Positions 35,504-47,860 are shown, counted from the first letter of the stretch. The stretch: DNA of 52,863 bases from Aquificaceae bacterium (GCA_026981975.1 JALSHV010000027.1:1-52863); one strand, 5' to 3'. Translations and numbers: made by a program. Notes: generated by a model from the sequence alone, not told the origin.

Positions 35504-36648
35504 GAACGTCTACGACGAGCTTCGGAAAGCCATTCCGTAAACAGAGCTAAGAATACACCTCCGAAAAGGGAGGAGATTCCGGCAACCGCTATTATTAGTT
35601 TTTTCTTAGGTTTTACCGGTATATCTGGATCGGAAGGAGGATCAATTATCTCCACGTGTATAAAATCTCTTTGCTCTTCCAGTTTAGCCTGTTCGTAAAG
35701 TTTTAACAGGGTTTCATACTTAGCCTGTAATCCTTTTACTTTTAGAAAAATCTCCGTATGGCGAGCCATCTTTTCCGGAGTAGCTTCAAGACTCGGTATA
35801 GGTGAAAATCCGCCTGTGGAACGTTCTATACTAGCGAGCTGTTTTTCTACTTCTTTAATCTGATTTTTCAAATAAGTCAGCCTAGGACTGTCGGGAGATA
35901 GAACATTTTCCAGCTTACGGAGTTCCATCTGAAGGCTTATCCTTCTAGAAAGGAGTTCTGTATAAAGCTCTAAAGCTCCTTTGATTTGTTCTTGAGGAAC
36001 TAAAATCTTTTCCTTCTTCTGAAACAGAGCGAATTCTTCTAAAGCTTTTCTAAGATCCTCTTCTGTTTCCTTAAGCTGTGATTCCAGAAATAATCTGTTA
36101 GCTTTAGCAACGGTAAGTGCTTTTTCCTTCAGTATTTGCTTTAACTCTTCTAAAACAGCAGTGGCTATAAGCTTAGCAAGTTCCTTATCCGTATACTCCA
36201 CTCCTATGGTTATCAAACCAGTTTTTCTATCTGAACTTACAGTTATGATCTCCTCAAGAGAAGAAACCGCAACACTAAGAGGATCTCTTCCCTTAGGAAC
36301 TTCCTTTGCTAAAATTTCCACAAGATTGAGTTTTTTCACTACGCGCTCCCTTAAGGTTCTACTTTTTAAAACTGCCATTATCTTGGAAGAAGTATTTTCT
36401 CCCTTTATTTGAATTCCTAAGAACTGTCCCGCCAATTCCGCAATTCCGGAAGTGGGTTGAGAGGATACAGGTATAACTGAAGCCTCCGATCTGTATACGG
36501 GTTTCATAAGAAAACTTACAACTGTTGCTAATACTAATCCGATAGTAAAGAAGGAAAAGATTAATTTCTTTCTTTTTAAAAGTATTTCCCAAAGTTCGTA
36601 GAGATCTATTTCCTCTTCTGATGTAGGATACTTCTTATTTTCTTCCAT
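35494..36648 (-). CDS. Wzz-type polysaccharide chain-length determinant / copolymerase
   Basis: This 384-residue inner-membrane protein has two membrane segments, at about 30-50 (SFFTIGLVLATVVSFLM) and 347-370, flanking a periplasmic coiled-coil domain of some 290 residues. This is the Wzz/PCP topology. The N-terminal EEEIDLYELWEILLKRKK and the proline-rich PPSDPDIPVKPKKK before helix 2 are family signatures. There is no tyrosine kinase domain, so it is PCP-1 or kinase-less PCP-2. It is the third gene after the OPX and Wzi-like genes and probably sets polymer length during export. Confidence 0.88.
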   Translation of the reverse strand: MEENKKYPTSEEEIDLYELWEILLKRKKLIFSFFTIGLVLATVVSFLMKPVYRSEASVIPVSSQPTSGIAELAGQFLGIQIKGENTSSKIMAVLKSRTLRERVVKKLNLVEILAKEVPKGRDPLSVAVSSLEEIITVSSDRKTGLITIGVEYTDKELAKLIATAVLEELKQILKEKALTVAKANRLFLESQLKETEEDLRKALEEFALFQKKEKILVPQEQIKGALELYTELLSRRISLQMELRKLENVLSPDSPRLTYLKNQIKEVEKQLASIERSTGGFSPIPSLEATPEKMARHTEIFLKVKGLQAKYETLLKLYEQAKLEEQRDFIHVEIIDPPSDPDIPVKPKKKLIIAVAGISSLFGGVFLALFTEWLSEARRRRSQK

Positions 36649-36650
36649 GA

Positions 36651-38096
36651 TTATAGCCTCCAGCTTATGGCAAACTGAAAGCTAAAAAAGTTTTTATTTT
36701 CCCTTACAATTTTGAAATGCACAGGGGAGGGATTTTTATCGTAGTTATGAGTTCTGTCGTATCTAAGTGCTAATCTTAAGATTAAACTTTTAAGTCTCTT
36801 CTCTCCACCCAAGGAAATAAAATACCTTTTCATTGAAGGTTTCTCCGTAAGCGGTTTCTCGTAAAGACCTAACTGATATTTGAAAGAAGAGCTTTTGGAA
36901 AAATAAAACCTGTGAGAGAGAATTAAAGATCTGGAATCCCTTCCGTATGGATGTCCTAAGGGAATACCCCGATACGTGTATCCTTCTATACCGTAAATAT
37001 GGTGAATATACCATTTATCGCTTACCTTTGTAAATTCAAGCCTGAGTATATGTTTATCTGTTGACATTAAAAACCCCGCTACATAACTCATAAAAAGCAG
37101 TTTAAAACCAAAGGGAAAGTAGAATTTACCTCTATCCTCTTTTTGCCACCACGCTTTTATATCAGTTCCTGCTTCTTGATAGTAAACCCTAAGGGTTTTC
37201 ACACTTTTAAAAATCCTGTTTACAGGTAAGTTAAGACTTATATCCCAACCTCCGTATCCGTCAGAATCGTATTTACTATAAGGGATATTCTCTTCAGAAC
37301 CTATAATCATTTTTGGATATTCTGTTAACTTCAACCCAGGTCTTCCTTTTCCACCGAAAAGGGCGCTTCTGGTTCCTCCCAATTCAAGAGTATCAAAAGG
37401 TTTCCAAACAACCCTCAAAGCCAAGAGATTCGGGTTATCTATATCCTTTCTTTTCTCTTTTAACCAACCTTTTAAAAATATAAAGTCCCATTTTCCAAAG
37501 ACTTTAAAGGATTCCTCAGTTTGAATTTTTATAAGAAAGAACGGCTCCGCCGTTGAAGAGAGAAATAATCCAAACCTACCGGGTCCTAAATGGACGTTGT
37601 CTTTTCCTGCCTGAAGGGAAACCTTCCCAATTTTGAACTTGGCGTAGCCTCTGAAAAGTTCTACTTTCTGCAGCCTGTTCCTTTTAACATGTCTGATCTG
37701 GTAGTAAAGAACAAAATTTTTGCCTGTAGATAAAAATCCGTCCGCAAAGTTGTAGAGATTAATACCTTTTCTTAGAACTGTTCCCGCACTGTTTTCAAGA
37801 AGGAAAAAATCTTCAGTAGTATGCATTACCTTCATCGTTAAGGAATTTAAAGGTTTCCAGTAATACCCCGGCGCAGAAAGAGCATTCATATAAGTCTTTA
37901 TCCTGCCAGGATTTTCCACAATTACGTAAGCTTTTTCTAAGGAAAACGGCTTAATGGAAAAGTTAAAGTAAGGGTATGCTGAAGAAGATTCAAGATTTTC
38001 ATAGACTATATACTCTTCTGTATTGAGATTAAGTAAGGGGTTTGCTAAGCAACAAGTATAGAAAACAATAAAAACTGTAAGAAGCCTTACATTCAT
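36651..38096 (-). CDS. Wzi-like capsule assembly outer-membrane protein
   Basis: This 481-residue protein has a signal peptide (MNVRLLTVFIVFYTCCLA) and then a long run of amphipathic beta strands ending in FQFAISWRL. The block DNVHLGPGRFGLFLSSTAEPFF matches the conserved Wzi segment (W/H-GPG-x-x-x-x-L-L-S). Wzi holds surface polysaccharide at the cell surface. Position between the OPX and Wzz-like genes, with gaps of three and two bases, supports a role in capsule or exopolysaccharide anchoring. Glycosyltransferases are not in the window. Confidence 0.85.
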   Translation of the reverse strand: MNVRLLTVFIVFYTCCLANPLLNLNTEEYIVYENLESSSAYPYFNFSIKPFSLEKAYVIVENPGRIKTYMNALSAPGYYWKPLNSLTMKVMHTTEDFFLLENSAGTVLRKGINLYNFADGFLSTGKNFVLYYQIRHVKRNRLQKVELFRGYAKFKIGKVSLQAGKDNVHLGPGRFGLFLSSTAEPFFLIKIQTEESFKVFGKWDFIFLKGWLKEKRKDIDNPNLLALRVVWKPFDTLELGGTRSALFGGKGRPGLKLTEYPKMIIGSEENIPYSKYDSDGYGGWDISLNLPVNRIFKSVKTLRVYYQEAGTDIKAWWQKEDRGKFYFPFGFKLLFMSYVAGFLMSTDKHILRLEFTKVSDKWYIHHIYGIEGYTYRGIPLGHPYGRDSRSLILSHRFYFSKSSSFKYQLGLYEKPLTEKPSMKRYFISLGGEKRLKSLILRLALRYDRTHNYDKNPSPVHFKIVRENKNFFSFQFAISWRL

Positions 38097-38099
38097 ATT

Positions 38100-40472
38100 T
38101 TACAACCTCTTAGCCAATACTGCAGTGGATATAGCCTGAAAAATAATCTGAACTACGTCTCTTATAAGAGGTCTCCACATAGTAGGGACTTTGAGTTTTG
38201 AAGGAACTACAACTGTATCCCCTTCTTCCAAGGGCAAATCCATAAAATCTTTAGCAAAGTAAAGTTTGTTGTCTTTCCAATTAAACGCTAAGGTTTTTCT
38301 GTAGTTTCTGCGGGATATAACCCTGCCGTTTGCTTTGATTACGTATATATTTTCAAGATCCGCATTAGTTGCAGGTCCACCTACCTGATTCAGATAATAC
38401 GACAGGGTTGCTCCCTTTCTAAAGGGAAGCGATATTTGATTGTAAACATCTCCTAAAACAAGAATATAGTTCGGTCTTGAGGGTATGTATATGTAATCAC
38501 CGGCTTCTAAAATTATATTATCCTTGCTTTTCTTAAGTTCTTCTAAGGTTTCTGGAATATCTAAGGCTATTCTGCCTAATCCTATCTGAGCTTTATGTTT
38601 TATAAGTTCATACAGTCTCTTCTGTTTTCTTAAAGTTATTTCTAAAGCTCTTCTTTCCTCCGCAGAAGCACCTGTAAGTTCTAATCCCTCTTCTCCTTTA
38701 ATAAGGCTCTCTTCTAAAACACTCAATGCTATTTTGAGGTGTTCCTCCTGCAATTTCTTTGCACTTTCTCTTACAAATACAATTCCCTTCGGATAGGCTC
38801 TGGTTGTATACCCTCCTGCTTTGAGCAGTAAGTCGTAAAGGGTCATTCCCTTTTCAAGTTTGTAAATACCGGGTTTTACAACTTCACCGAGAACAGTAAC
38901 TGTTTTATCCTTTTCAACCGGGCTCGTTTTTTTAACAACCACCCTATCACCCGGCATTAAGGCTAAATTGTTCTTACCCTCAACGAGAAGTTCAGAGAGA
39001 TATACAGTAGTAAGAATTTTTATTTCTTCTGTTTCTTTCTCCTCTGTTTCTTCCACTGTTTTTGTTATTCTGTATATATCAACTCTCAGTTTATTTATCT
39101 CTTGGGTAAACTTTTTCTCCCTTAAAACGTCCAAAAGGGTTATCCCTTCATAAAAGGGAATAACGGTTGGATTTTCAACTTCTCCGCTTAAATAGATTGG
39201 AGGAAAAACCCAACGTGGGAAAAACCGGACTATATCGTAATTCTTTAACTCAAGGTTCGTTTTACCTTTCACAACGTCAAGAGGAACAAATCTGAGAATT
39301 TTCAGAGAGTAATCGGGAGGTGTTCTTCTTAAAATTTCTCCGTAATACATATTTGTATCAGGCAAAAGCTTAACTTTAAACACAAGATCTTTAAGTGTTT
39401 TTGTCTCTTCCAGAGAATAAAAGCCCGGATACGCTACAAATCCTTCAACGTGTATTCCTTCCTGAGGTTTTCCTGTATATGCACCTTCCAGTATGATTAA
39501 GTCACCGTCTTTAATGTGATACTCAAAACTACCTTCCCGCACGCTTATCTTTCCGTTTTCGTAGCGTTTAATCTTTATAAGAGGAAGATAAGCGGAAGGT
39601 AAAATTCCTCCTGCCAAGGACAGAACTTCTTTGAGTTTTTTCTCTTCTTTAACTTCGTAAATTGCGGATCTTTTAACCGCTCCAACTACACCAACCGTTT
39701 CACCTATGGGAGGGACATAAATAACATCTCCGTCAGTTATTTTGATATTAATCTTCTTACCCTTTATCAAGAAATCGTATAGATCTACCTTTATCTCTTC
39801 ACCGCTATTTTTTCTAATAACTATATTCCTGAGACTACCACTTTTTAAAACTCCTCCTGCTGACGCGAGGATGTCTATAACAGAATCCGTTACTGTAGCT
39901 GTTACTATGCCGGGTTTTTTCACAAAGCCGGAAACGTAAACAGGAAATTTTCTAAGTTTGCCTAAGGATACTTCTATACTGAATCTTTTGAATTTACGGG
40001 ATAACTTCTTCTTAAGCTCCTCTCTGAAATCAGAGACACTTTTACCCCATAAATACATTACACCCACAGAGGGAATAAAAACCTTTCCCTCCCTGTCTAT
40101 TTGGACTCTGTAAAAGCTGTCCAAGTTTAAAACTTCAACGGGATCTCCCCAAAAGTAAATTACAAGTTCATCTCCCGGTCCCAGTATGTAAGAATCTCCC
40201 ACTGGAACGGAAACGATAATTTCTTTTTTTTCAAACACATCGTAACCAAACTGCCTCAGTTGATCTTCAGGGTATAAGTCTTTGTAAATTTTTTCTATTG
40301 GAGACAGAGGTTCTTCAACTTCTTTGTCTGTTTCCTCTTCTAAGTCTTCTTCTGGAGAAATTTCCGTAACTTCTTCATAGAGAAAGTCCTGAAAATTATT
40401 TACCTCTTTCTCCTCCGAATTTTGGGAAAGAGCAAAACACAAAGAGATTAGGAAAGCAAGCACAACAAACAT
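38100..40472 (-). CDS. Polysaccharide export outer-membrane protein (OPX, multiple SLBB repeats)
   Basis: This 790-residue secreted protein has a signal peptide (MFVVLAFLISLCFALS), an acidic linker, an export domain (YILGPGDELVIYFWGDP, IPSVGVMYLWGKSV near 110-200) and about six SLBB repeats (for example VYVSGFVKKPGI, VGVVGAVKRSAIYEV, VHVEGFVAYPGFYSL, VTVLGEVVKPGIYKL). It is related to Wza-like channels but much longer. The frame stays open to a TTG at 40490, yet those codons contain the GAGGAGGGG ribosome site, so ATG 40472 is the start. The C-terminus (VVQIIFQAISTAVLAKRL) is amphipathic and may form the membrane helix. Confidence 0.9.
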   Translation of the reverse strand: MFVVLAFLISLCFALSQNSEEKEVNNFQDFLYEEVTEISPEEDLEEETDKEVEEPLSPIEKIYKDLYPEDQLRQFGYDVFEKKEIIVSVPVGDSYILGPGDELVIYFWGDPVEVLNLDSFYRVQIDREGKVFIPSVGVMYLWGKSVSDFREELKKKLSRKFKRFSIEVSLGKLRKFPVYVSGFVKKPGIVTATVTDSVIDILASAGGVLKSGSLRNIVIRKNSGEEIKVDLYDFLIKGKKINIKITDGDVIYVPPIGETVGVVGAVKRSAIYEVKEEKKLKEVLSLAGGILPSAYLPLIKIKRYENGKISVREGSFEYHIKDGDLIILEGAYTGKPQEGIHVEGFVAYPGFYSLEETKTLKDLVFKVKLLPDTNMYYGEILRRTPPDYSLKILRFVPLDVVKGKTNLELKNYDIVRFFPRWVFPPIYLSGEVENPTVIPFYEGITLLDVLREKKFTQEINKLRVDIYRITKTVEETEEKETEEIKILTTVYLSELLVEGKNNLALMPGDRVVVKKTSPVEKDKTVTVLGEVVKPGIYKLEKGMTLYDLLLKAGGYTTRAYPKGIVFVRESAKKLQEEHLKIALSVLEESLIKGEEGLELTGASAEERRALEITLRKQKRLYELIKHKAQIGLGRIALDIPETLEELKKSKDNIILEAGDYIYIPSRPNYILVLGDVYNQISLPFRKGATLSYYLNQVGGPATNADLENIYVIKANGRVISRRNYRKTLAFNWKDNKLYFAKDFMDLPLEEGDTVVVPSKLKVPTMWRPLIRDVVQIIFQAISTAVLAKRL

Positions 40473-40508
40473 CAATCTTCCCCTCCTCAATACGGACTTC
40501 GCTGTTAT

Positions 40509-41078
40509 TTAAATTTCCTTTAAAAAGTTCGCAAGAATTTCCATACCGAATTCTGAAAGGACAGACTCCGGATGAAATTGAATACCGTAAACCGGATACT
40601 TCTTGTGCTGGAGTGCCATTATCTCTCCCTCTTCTGAAAAAGCGGTTATACGCAAATCCTTGGGAAGACTATTCCTTTCCACTACAAGGGAGTGATAACG
40701 CACAGCTCTAAAGGGGTTGGGAATGTCCTTTAAGATTCCTTCTCCTGTATGTTCAATACGGGAAATCTTACCGTGCATAAGTTTTTTTGCTCTTACTATC
40801 CTACCACCAAAAGCGGTTCCTATAGCCTGATGTCCTAAGCAGACCCCAAGGATAGGTATCTTTTTGTAATACCTTTTAATAACTTCAACAGATATACCCG
40901 CTTCGGAAGGAGTGCAGGGACCCGGAGATATAACTATACCCGCAGGAGCTAAGCTCTCTACTTCTTCCGGAGTTATCTCATCGTTCCTTTTCACTTCTAC
41001 TTCAGCTCCTAGCATTTGAAAATACTGAACCAGATTGTAAGTAAAAGAATCGTAGTTATCTATCATCAGAAGTTTCAT
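40509..41078 (-). CDS. trpG: Anthranilate/aminodeoxychorismate synthase glutamine amidotransferase
   Basis: This 189-residue class I glutaminase supplies ammonia to TrpE or PabB for tryptophan or folate synthesis. MIDNYDSFTYNLVQYFQMLG is the standard N-terminus, VISPGPCTPSEAG follows, the nucleophilic Cys is in GVCLGHQAIG, and the His-Glu pair is in GIQFHPES. TrpG and PabA cannot be told apart by sequence alone, and many bacteria use one for both. The gene precedes the polysaccharide export set by 36 bases on the same strand, with no functional link evident. Confidence 0.94.
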   Translation of the reverse strand: MKLLMIDNYDSFTYNLVQYFQMLGAEVEVKRNDEITPEEVESLAPAGIVISPGPCTPSEAGISVEVIKRYYKKIPILGVCLGHQAIGTAFGGRIVRAKKLMHGKISRIEHTGEGILKDIPNPFRAVRYHSLVVERNSLPKDLRITAFSEEGEIMALQHKKYPVYGIQFHPESVLSEFGMEILANFLKEI

Positions 41079-41128
41079 AGGTATTTTAAAATTTATACCG
41101 ATAAGAAGGATCTTTGCAAGAGATAATG

Positions 41129-41157
41129 TTGCCTTCTTAAGATTTCTGTTAGATAAT
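41129..41157 (+). promoter_or_regulatory. Promoter of tRNA-Leu
   Basis: TTGCCT at 41129-41134 and GATAAT at 41152-41157 are separated by 17 bases, and the mature tRNA begins ten bases after the -10 box. This is the best sigma-70-type promoter match I found in the window. Confidence 0.75.
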
Positions 41158-41166
41158 TAATTTCAA

Positions 41167-41250
41167 GCCGGAGTGGCGGAACTGGCAGACGCGGGGGATT
41201 CAAAATCCTCTGCCCGCAAGGGCGTGCGGGTTCGACTCCCGCCTCCGGCA
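41167..41250 (+). tRNA. tRNA-Leu (CAA anticodon)
   Basis: An 84-base tRNA with a long variable arm. Acceptor GCCGGAG pairs with CTCCGGC, and the discriminator is A without an encoded CCA. The anticodon loop TTCAAAA between GGGGA and TCCTC gives CAA. The T arm has GGTTCGACTCC. It is the only tRNA on the plus strand, and the convergent stop codon of the next gene begins at the very next base. Confidence 0.97.
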
Positions 41251-41466
41251 TTAAAGGCGTATAGGTAAGTGTTTTTTGTGTTTTCTAAGCCAAAAGAACG
41301 CACTTGTTGCCATCGCGATAAAGGTTATAAGCAAAGAAAGCGGTAATGCAATGCTCTCGTTCAATCTTGTAAAGGTATCCATTAAAAATAGAAAGAGAAG
41401 GTAAAAGCCGTAAAGCACAAAAACAAAAGACAAAGCTTGCCATATCTTTCTCAAGAGATTCCTCAT
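41251..41466 (-). CDS. Small two-helix membrane protein
   Basis: This 71-residue open frame encodes a basic N-terminus, two hydrophobic helices (about residues 10-30 and 40-62) and a basic tail (RKHKKHLPIRL), a sensible hairpin topology. I do not recognise it. It starts 18 bases after purH and its stop abuts the tRNA-Leu 3' end. No Shine-Dalgarno is visible; a TATAAT-like stretch lies just before the start. The topology and operon position are the only support. Confidence 0.5.
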   Translation of the reverse strand: MRNLLRKIWQALSFVFVLYGFYLLFLFLMDTFTRLNESIALPLSLLITFIAMATSAFFWLRKHKKHLPIRL

Positions 41467-41484
41467 CGGAGGATATTATATCCC

Positions 41485-43005
41485 TCAGTGGCGGAAATGC
41501 CTTGTTTTGGTAAATACCATAGATATGCTAAATTCCTCAGCTGCTTTTATAACTTCCTTATCCCTTATGGATCCTCCGGGTTGAACAATGGCGCTTATTC
41601 CCACCCTGTGAGCAAGATCCACACTGTCCCTGAAAGGCAGGAAAGCCTCAGAGGCAAAAACAGAACCCTTAAGATCATATCCGTATCTAAGAGCTTTTTC
41701 TATTGCACATCTTAAACTGTCTATACGAGAAACCTGACCCGATCCTACACCAAGGGTTCTTTTATCCTTCACTATTACGATTGCATTTGACTTAACGTAT
41801 TTGCAAACTTTCCAAGCGAATAAGAGATCTTCCTTTTCTCTCTCCGTAGGTTTTCTGCTGGTTACTGTCTCAAACTGATTGTTCAGCAGGGTATCCTCTT
41901 CTTGTAAGAGAAAACCACCGCTGATTTTTCTTATTTCGTAAAAGCTCGTTATTCCGTAAAGTCTTAAAACCCTGAGATTTTTTCTGCGAGAGAGTATGTC
42001 AAGAGCTTCGTCTTCATAGTGCGGTGCTATTACTACTTCTAAAAAGACTGAAGTTAACTTTTCTGCGGTCTCCTTAGTTACCGTATCGTTAAAAGCAACT
42101 ATACCACCAAAGGCTGATTGAGGATCCGCTTCAAAAGCTCTGATAAAAGCTTCCGCAGAATCCTTACCTACAGCCACCCCACAAGGATTATTGTGCTTGA
42201 CAATTGCACACACGGGGTCGTTGGGAAATTCAAGCACTATGCGAGAAGCGGAATCAGCATCAAGGTAGTTGTTATAAGACATTTCTTTACCCTGAAGGAG
42301 TTCTGCTTTAGCTATACCTATATCTTCAAAAGGATTCGTGTAAAGCCAAGCCTTTTGATGAGGATTTTCTCCATATCTGAGTTTACGGACAAGTTTCATA
42401 GGAAGGGTTAACTCTTTAAGTTCCTGTTCTTGATCCATTAGCTTTCGTAGGTGCTGAGCTATGACACTATCGTAGTAAGCTGTATGGGAAAAGGCTTTTT
42501 GTGCTAAAAAAATTCTATCTTCTTGGGAAAGTTCCCCTTTTTCCAGTTTACGAGCCACCCAACTGTAATCTTCAGGATCAACCACTACGGTAACCCTAAA
42601 GAAGTTTTTCGCTCCAGCCCTTATAAGAGCAGGTCCACCTATATCTATGAATTCCATAAGTTCTTTTTCACCAAGATCTTCTCTCATCATTTCTTCAAAG
42701 GGATAAAGATTTACCACCACTACATCTATAGGTAGAATTCCTAGCCTGTTTGCATTTTCCCTGTCTTCTTTAACCCAATCCCGATATAAAATACCACCGT
42801 GTATCACAGGGTGAAGGGTTTTAACTCTTCCTTCCATGATTTCGGGAAATCCGGTAACGGTTGAGATTTCTCTAACCTTTATGCCTTTTCTTTTAAGATA
42901 TTCAGCTGTTCCCCCTGTGGACAGAATTTCATATCCGAGTTTTTCAAGAGTTTTTGCCAGTATTTCAACTCCTTCTTTTCTGTAAACAGATACAACAGCT
43001 CTCAT
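41485..43005 (-). CDS. purH: Bifunctional AICAR formyltransferase / IMP cyclohydrolase
   Basis: This 506-residue enzyme performs the last two steps of IMP synthesis. The N-terminal IMP cyclohydrolase (MGS-like) domain shows LEKLGYEILSTGGTAEYL, GFPEIMEGRVKTLHPVIHGG and NLYPFEE. The formyltransferase half has KLRYGENPHQKAWLY, SYNNYLDADSA, IVKHNNPCGVAVG and GVGSGQVSRIDS, and ends with IVQPGGSIRDKEVI and FTKTRHFRH. The start ATG is three bases after the gyrB stop. Length and motifs are normal for both activities. Confidence 0.97.
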   Translation of the reverse strand: MRAVVSVYRKEGVEILAKTLEKLGYEILSTGGTAEYLKRKGIKVREISTVTGFPEIMEGRVKTLHPVIHGGILYRDWVKEDRENANRLGILPIDVVVVNLYPFEEMMREDLGEKELMEFIDIGGPALIRAGAKNFFRVTVVVDPEDYSWVARKLEKGELSQEDRIFLAQKAFSHTAYYDSVIAQHLRKLMDQEQELKELTLPMKLVRKLRYGENPHQKAWLYTNPFEDIGIAKAELLQGKEMSYNNYLDADSASRIVLEFPNDPVCAIVKHNNPCGVAVGKDSAEAFIRAFEADPQSAFGGIVAFNDTVTKETAEKLTSVFLEVVIAPHYEDEALDILSRRKNLRVLRLYGITSFYEIRKISGGFLLQEEDTLLNNQFETVTSRKPTEREKEDLLFAWKVCKYVKSNAIVIVKDKRTLGVGSGQVSRIDSLRCAIEKALRYGYDLKGSVFASEAFLPFRDSVDLAHRVGISAIVQPGGSIRDKEVIKAAEEFSISMVFTKTRHFRH

Positions 43006-43008
43006 ATA

Positions 43009-46108
<3,100 letters not shown>

Positions 46109-46111
46109 TGA

Positions 46112-46651
46112 TTAACCCCCGCTATAAGTCACAAGAGTAATTTCAAAGATATCTCCTTCTGAGGTTTTCTTGTAAAGCTGAAGAGGTAAGGGAATTTTTC
46201 TGTTTACACAAAGCCGGAATATTACCTCCGAATCTCTTGATATTTCAAGTAGTTTTCCCTTAAAAGAAGCGATTTTACAATCTTTTACTTTCCTGTGAAA
46301 TTTTCCTTCTTTTGAAGGAGTCCATTCAAGTCTATTAGCTAAAAGCACCTGAACAAGTCCGCGGGAAAAGAGGGTTTTCCCCAAGGGGATAAGCCAATGA
46401 TGTTTAAAATACATCTTCATTGTTATCCACCCTGCTAATTCTTTCACCGACTTAAAGCGAAAATCCGCAGAGCCTTTCCACTTATGATAACTTCCCTTTA
46501 CAGTAAGCTCAAATTCTTCCCCTTTTTTCTCTATAAAGAATTCTACTTTTCCTTTTCTGACTTCCTTTCCTAATTTTTCCCTATAAGTGTATTCGTATCT
46601 TTCTTTCTTTCCAAAAGCATAAGGCTTCCAGTAAGATTTTCTTTCTGCCAA
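46112..46651 (-). CDS. Unknown protein, possibly DUF3108-like
   Basis: This 179-residue basic protein begins at a TTG at 46651, 15 bases after the tRNA 3' end, with AAAAGGG as a weak ribosome site. It shows repeated short beta-strand patterns (YEYTYREKLGKEV, FELTVKGSYHKW, KDCKIASFKGKLLEISR, CVNRKIPLPLQLYKK, FEITLVTYSG), reminiscent of DUF3108 beta-sandwich proteins, but it has no signal peptide. The ending IPLPLQLYKK is typical of proteins reporting polymer or lipid binding in that family. This is a weak resemblance and I cannot assign a role. It is upstream of the zinc-ribbon gene and probably in the same operon. Confidence 0.65.
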   Translation of the reverse strand: MAERKSYWKPYAFGKKERYEYTYREKLGKEVRKGKVEFFIEKKGEEFELTVKGSYHKWKGSADFRFKSVKELAGWITMKMYFKHHWLIPLGKTLFSRGLVQVLLANRLEWTPSKEGKFHRKVKDCKIASFKGKLLEISRDSEVIFRLCVNRKIPLPLQLYKKTSEGDIFEITLVTYSGG

Positions 46652-46666
46652 TACAAAACCCTTTTA

Positions 46667-46739
46667 TGGGCGCGGGAGGACTCGAACCCCCAACCGGGCG
46701 GTTATGAGCCGCCCGCTCTGCCAATTGAGCTACGCGCCC
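46667..46739 (-). tRNA. tRNA-Met or tRNA-Ile2 (CAT anticodon)
   Basis: A 73-base tRNA: acceptor GGGCGCG pairs with CGCGCCC, discriminator A, no encoded CCA. The anticodon loop CTCATAA between GGCGG and CCGCC gives CAT. It lacks the C1 mismatch of an initiator. Elongator methionine and lysidine-modified Ile2 cannot be distinguished by eye. It lies 15 bases upstream of the TTG of the next gene. Confidence 0.93.
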
Positions 46740-46750
46740 TTTTCTTTATA

Positions 46751-46779
46751 ATTATAAATCCTATCCACTTATAGCTCAA
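46751..46779 (-). promoter_or_regulatory. Promoter of tRNA-Met/Ile2
   Basis: On the minus strand TTGAGC (46779-46774) and TATAAT (46756-46751) are separated by 17 bases and end 11 bases before the mature tRNA. The -35 hexamer overlaps the 3' end of the PilZ gene. It probably also drives the downstream protein genes at 46651 and 46108. Confidence 0.7.
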
Positions 46780-47860
46780 ATCCTTTAATTTCTCTTAAGA
46801 TTTCAAACTGCCGTTCCATAACGTAATCGCTTATTATTTCTTCGGATTTTAAATCCGGCTCAAAGTATATACCTGTTCTGTAAATTCTTCCGTGGGGAGA
46901 AACGTATTTAACTATACCTTCCGTTTCTATTGTGCCTTTTGGAAGTGTAAATCTGACTAAGATTTTACTGCCTACATAGAAATTGTGCGGAATATTTGTG
47001 TAAACTCCTACTCCCCTAACACACAGATCTGCTACCACTCCCACAATTTCTCTACCGAATCCTTTCAGCTCAACAGGGATATCCTCTTCAGGAACAACGC
47101 GCACGTATTTTCGCTGCTCCTCCGGCAAATCTTCAAATCCTATAACTCTTACTTTTATTTTACTTTCAGGAAAATTCACTTCTTCTACTACAGCTGTTAT
47201 AGCTCTGGGAGCTGCGGAACATTTAAGATGAACTTTCTTTCCCGCTTTATAAACTCTTAAGTGCGTTGTTTTTATCAATATCTCCTTATCTCCCACGTCA
47301 ACTATTTGCGAATTTGTGTCTATGAAAAGACCTTTAAATTTTGTATGAACTATTACTCTTCCCTCTCCTGTTTCACAGATTTTCTTCACGATACCAAAGG
47401 CAAGTTCCGATTCTTCCTTTGCTCTGACTTCTTCTTTTTCCGAAAGTTGTTTTTCTATTTTCCTTATATAAGCTGTATAGGCATCTTCAGTAGCGGATAT
47501 ATACATTTCCAAAAGATCAAGCAGAACTTTTATTCTGGGTAGCGGCTTGGAATACTGAACTACGTAATCTATATAGTCCTTTACCATAGCAAGACAGGTA
47601 TTTGTAAGCACTTTTTTAAATTCAAGCTTATAACCTGCAAGGGTAAAGGTTATCTCTCTGAGTTCTTTTCTGGGATCACGATTAAAAGAAAACATAAGCA
47701 GATAGAGTCTGCTTACAAGAGTATTCAAAACGGGAAGAGTAGCCAAGCGAACATCGTAACTACTGAGAGTTTTAGAAAACTTATCTACAAAAGTATCCAT
47801 ATAGTTTTTGAAAAACTTTTCATCTCTTTGTAACTCTTTCTGTAATTCGTAAACATTCAT
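46769..47860 (-). CDS. PilZ-domain cyclic di-GMP receptor
   Basis: This 363-residue cytoplasmic protein has a helical N-terminal region (1-155), a YcgR-like beta domain (about 160-245) and a C-terminal PilZ domain (about 248-345). The c-di-GMP site is R250-K-Y-V-R254 and D278-LCVRG, where the usual Ser of D/N-x-S-x-x-G is Cys. RNA or flagellar targets are unknown. The start overlaps the GGDEF-EAL stop by four bases, so enzyme and receptor are translationally coupled. It ends just upstream of the tRNA-Met promoter. Confidence 0.88.
   Translation of the reverse strand: MNVYELQKELQRDEKFFKNYMDTFVDKFSKTLSSYDVRLATLPVLNTLVSRLYLLMFSFNRDPRKELREITFTLAGYKLEFKKVLTNTCLAMVKDYIDYVVQYSKPLPRIKVLLDLLEMYISATEDAYTAYIRKIEKQLSEKEEVRAKEESELAFGIVKKICETGEGRVIVHTKFKGLFIDTNSQIVDVGDKEILIKTTHLRVYKAGKKVHLKCSAAPRAITAVVEEVNFPESKIKVRVIGFEDLPEEQRKYVRVVPEEDIPVELKGFGREIVGVVADLCVRGVGVYTNIPHNFYVGSKILVRFTLPKGTIETEGIVKYVSPHGRIYRTGIYFEPDLKSEEIISDYVMERQFEILREIKGFEL

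Noticed and set aside
40473-40490. Six-codon N-terminal extension of the OPX protein from TTG 40490
   Set aside because: Those codons consist of the Shine-Dalgarno sequence itself; ATG 40472 opens with the signal peptide.
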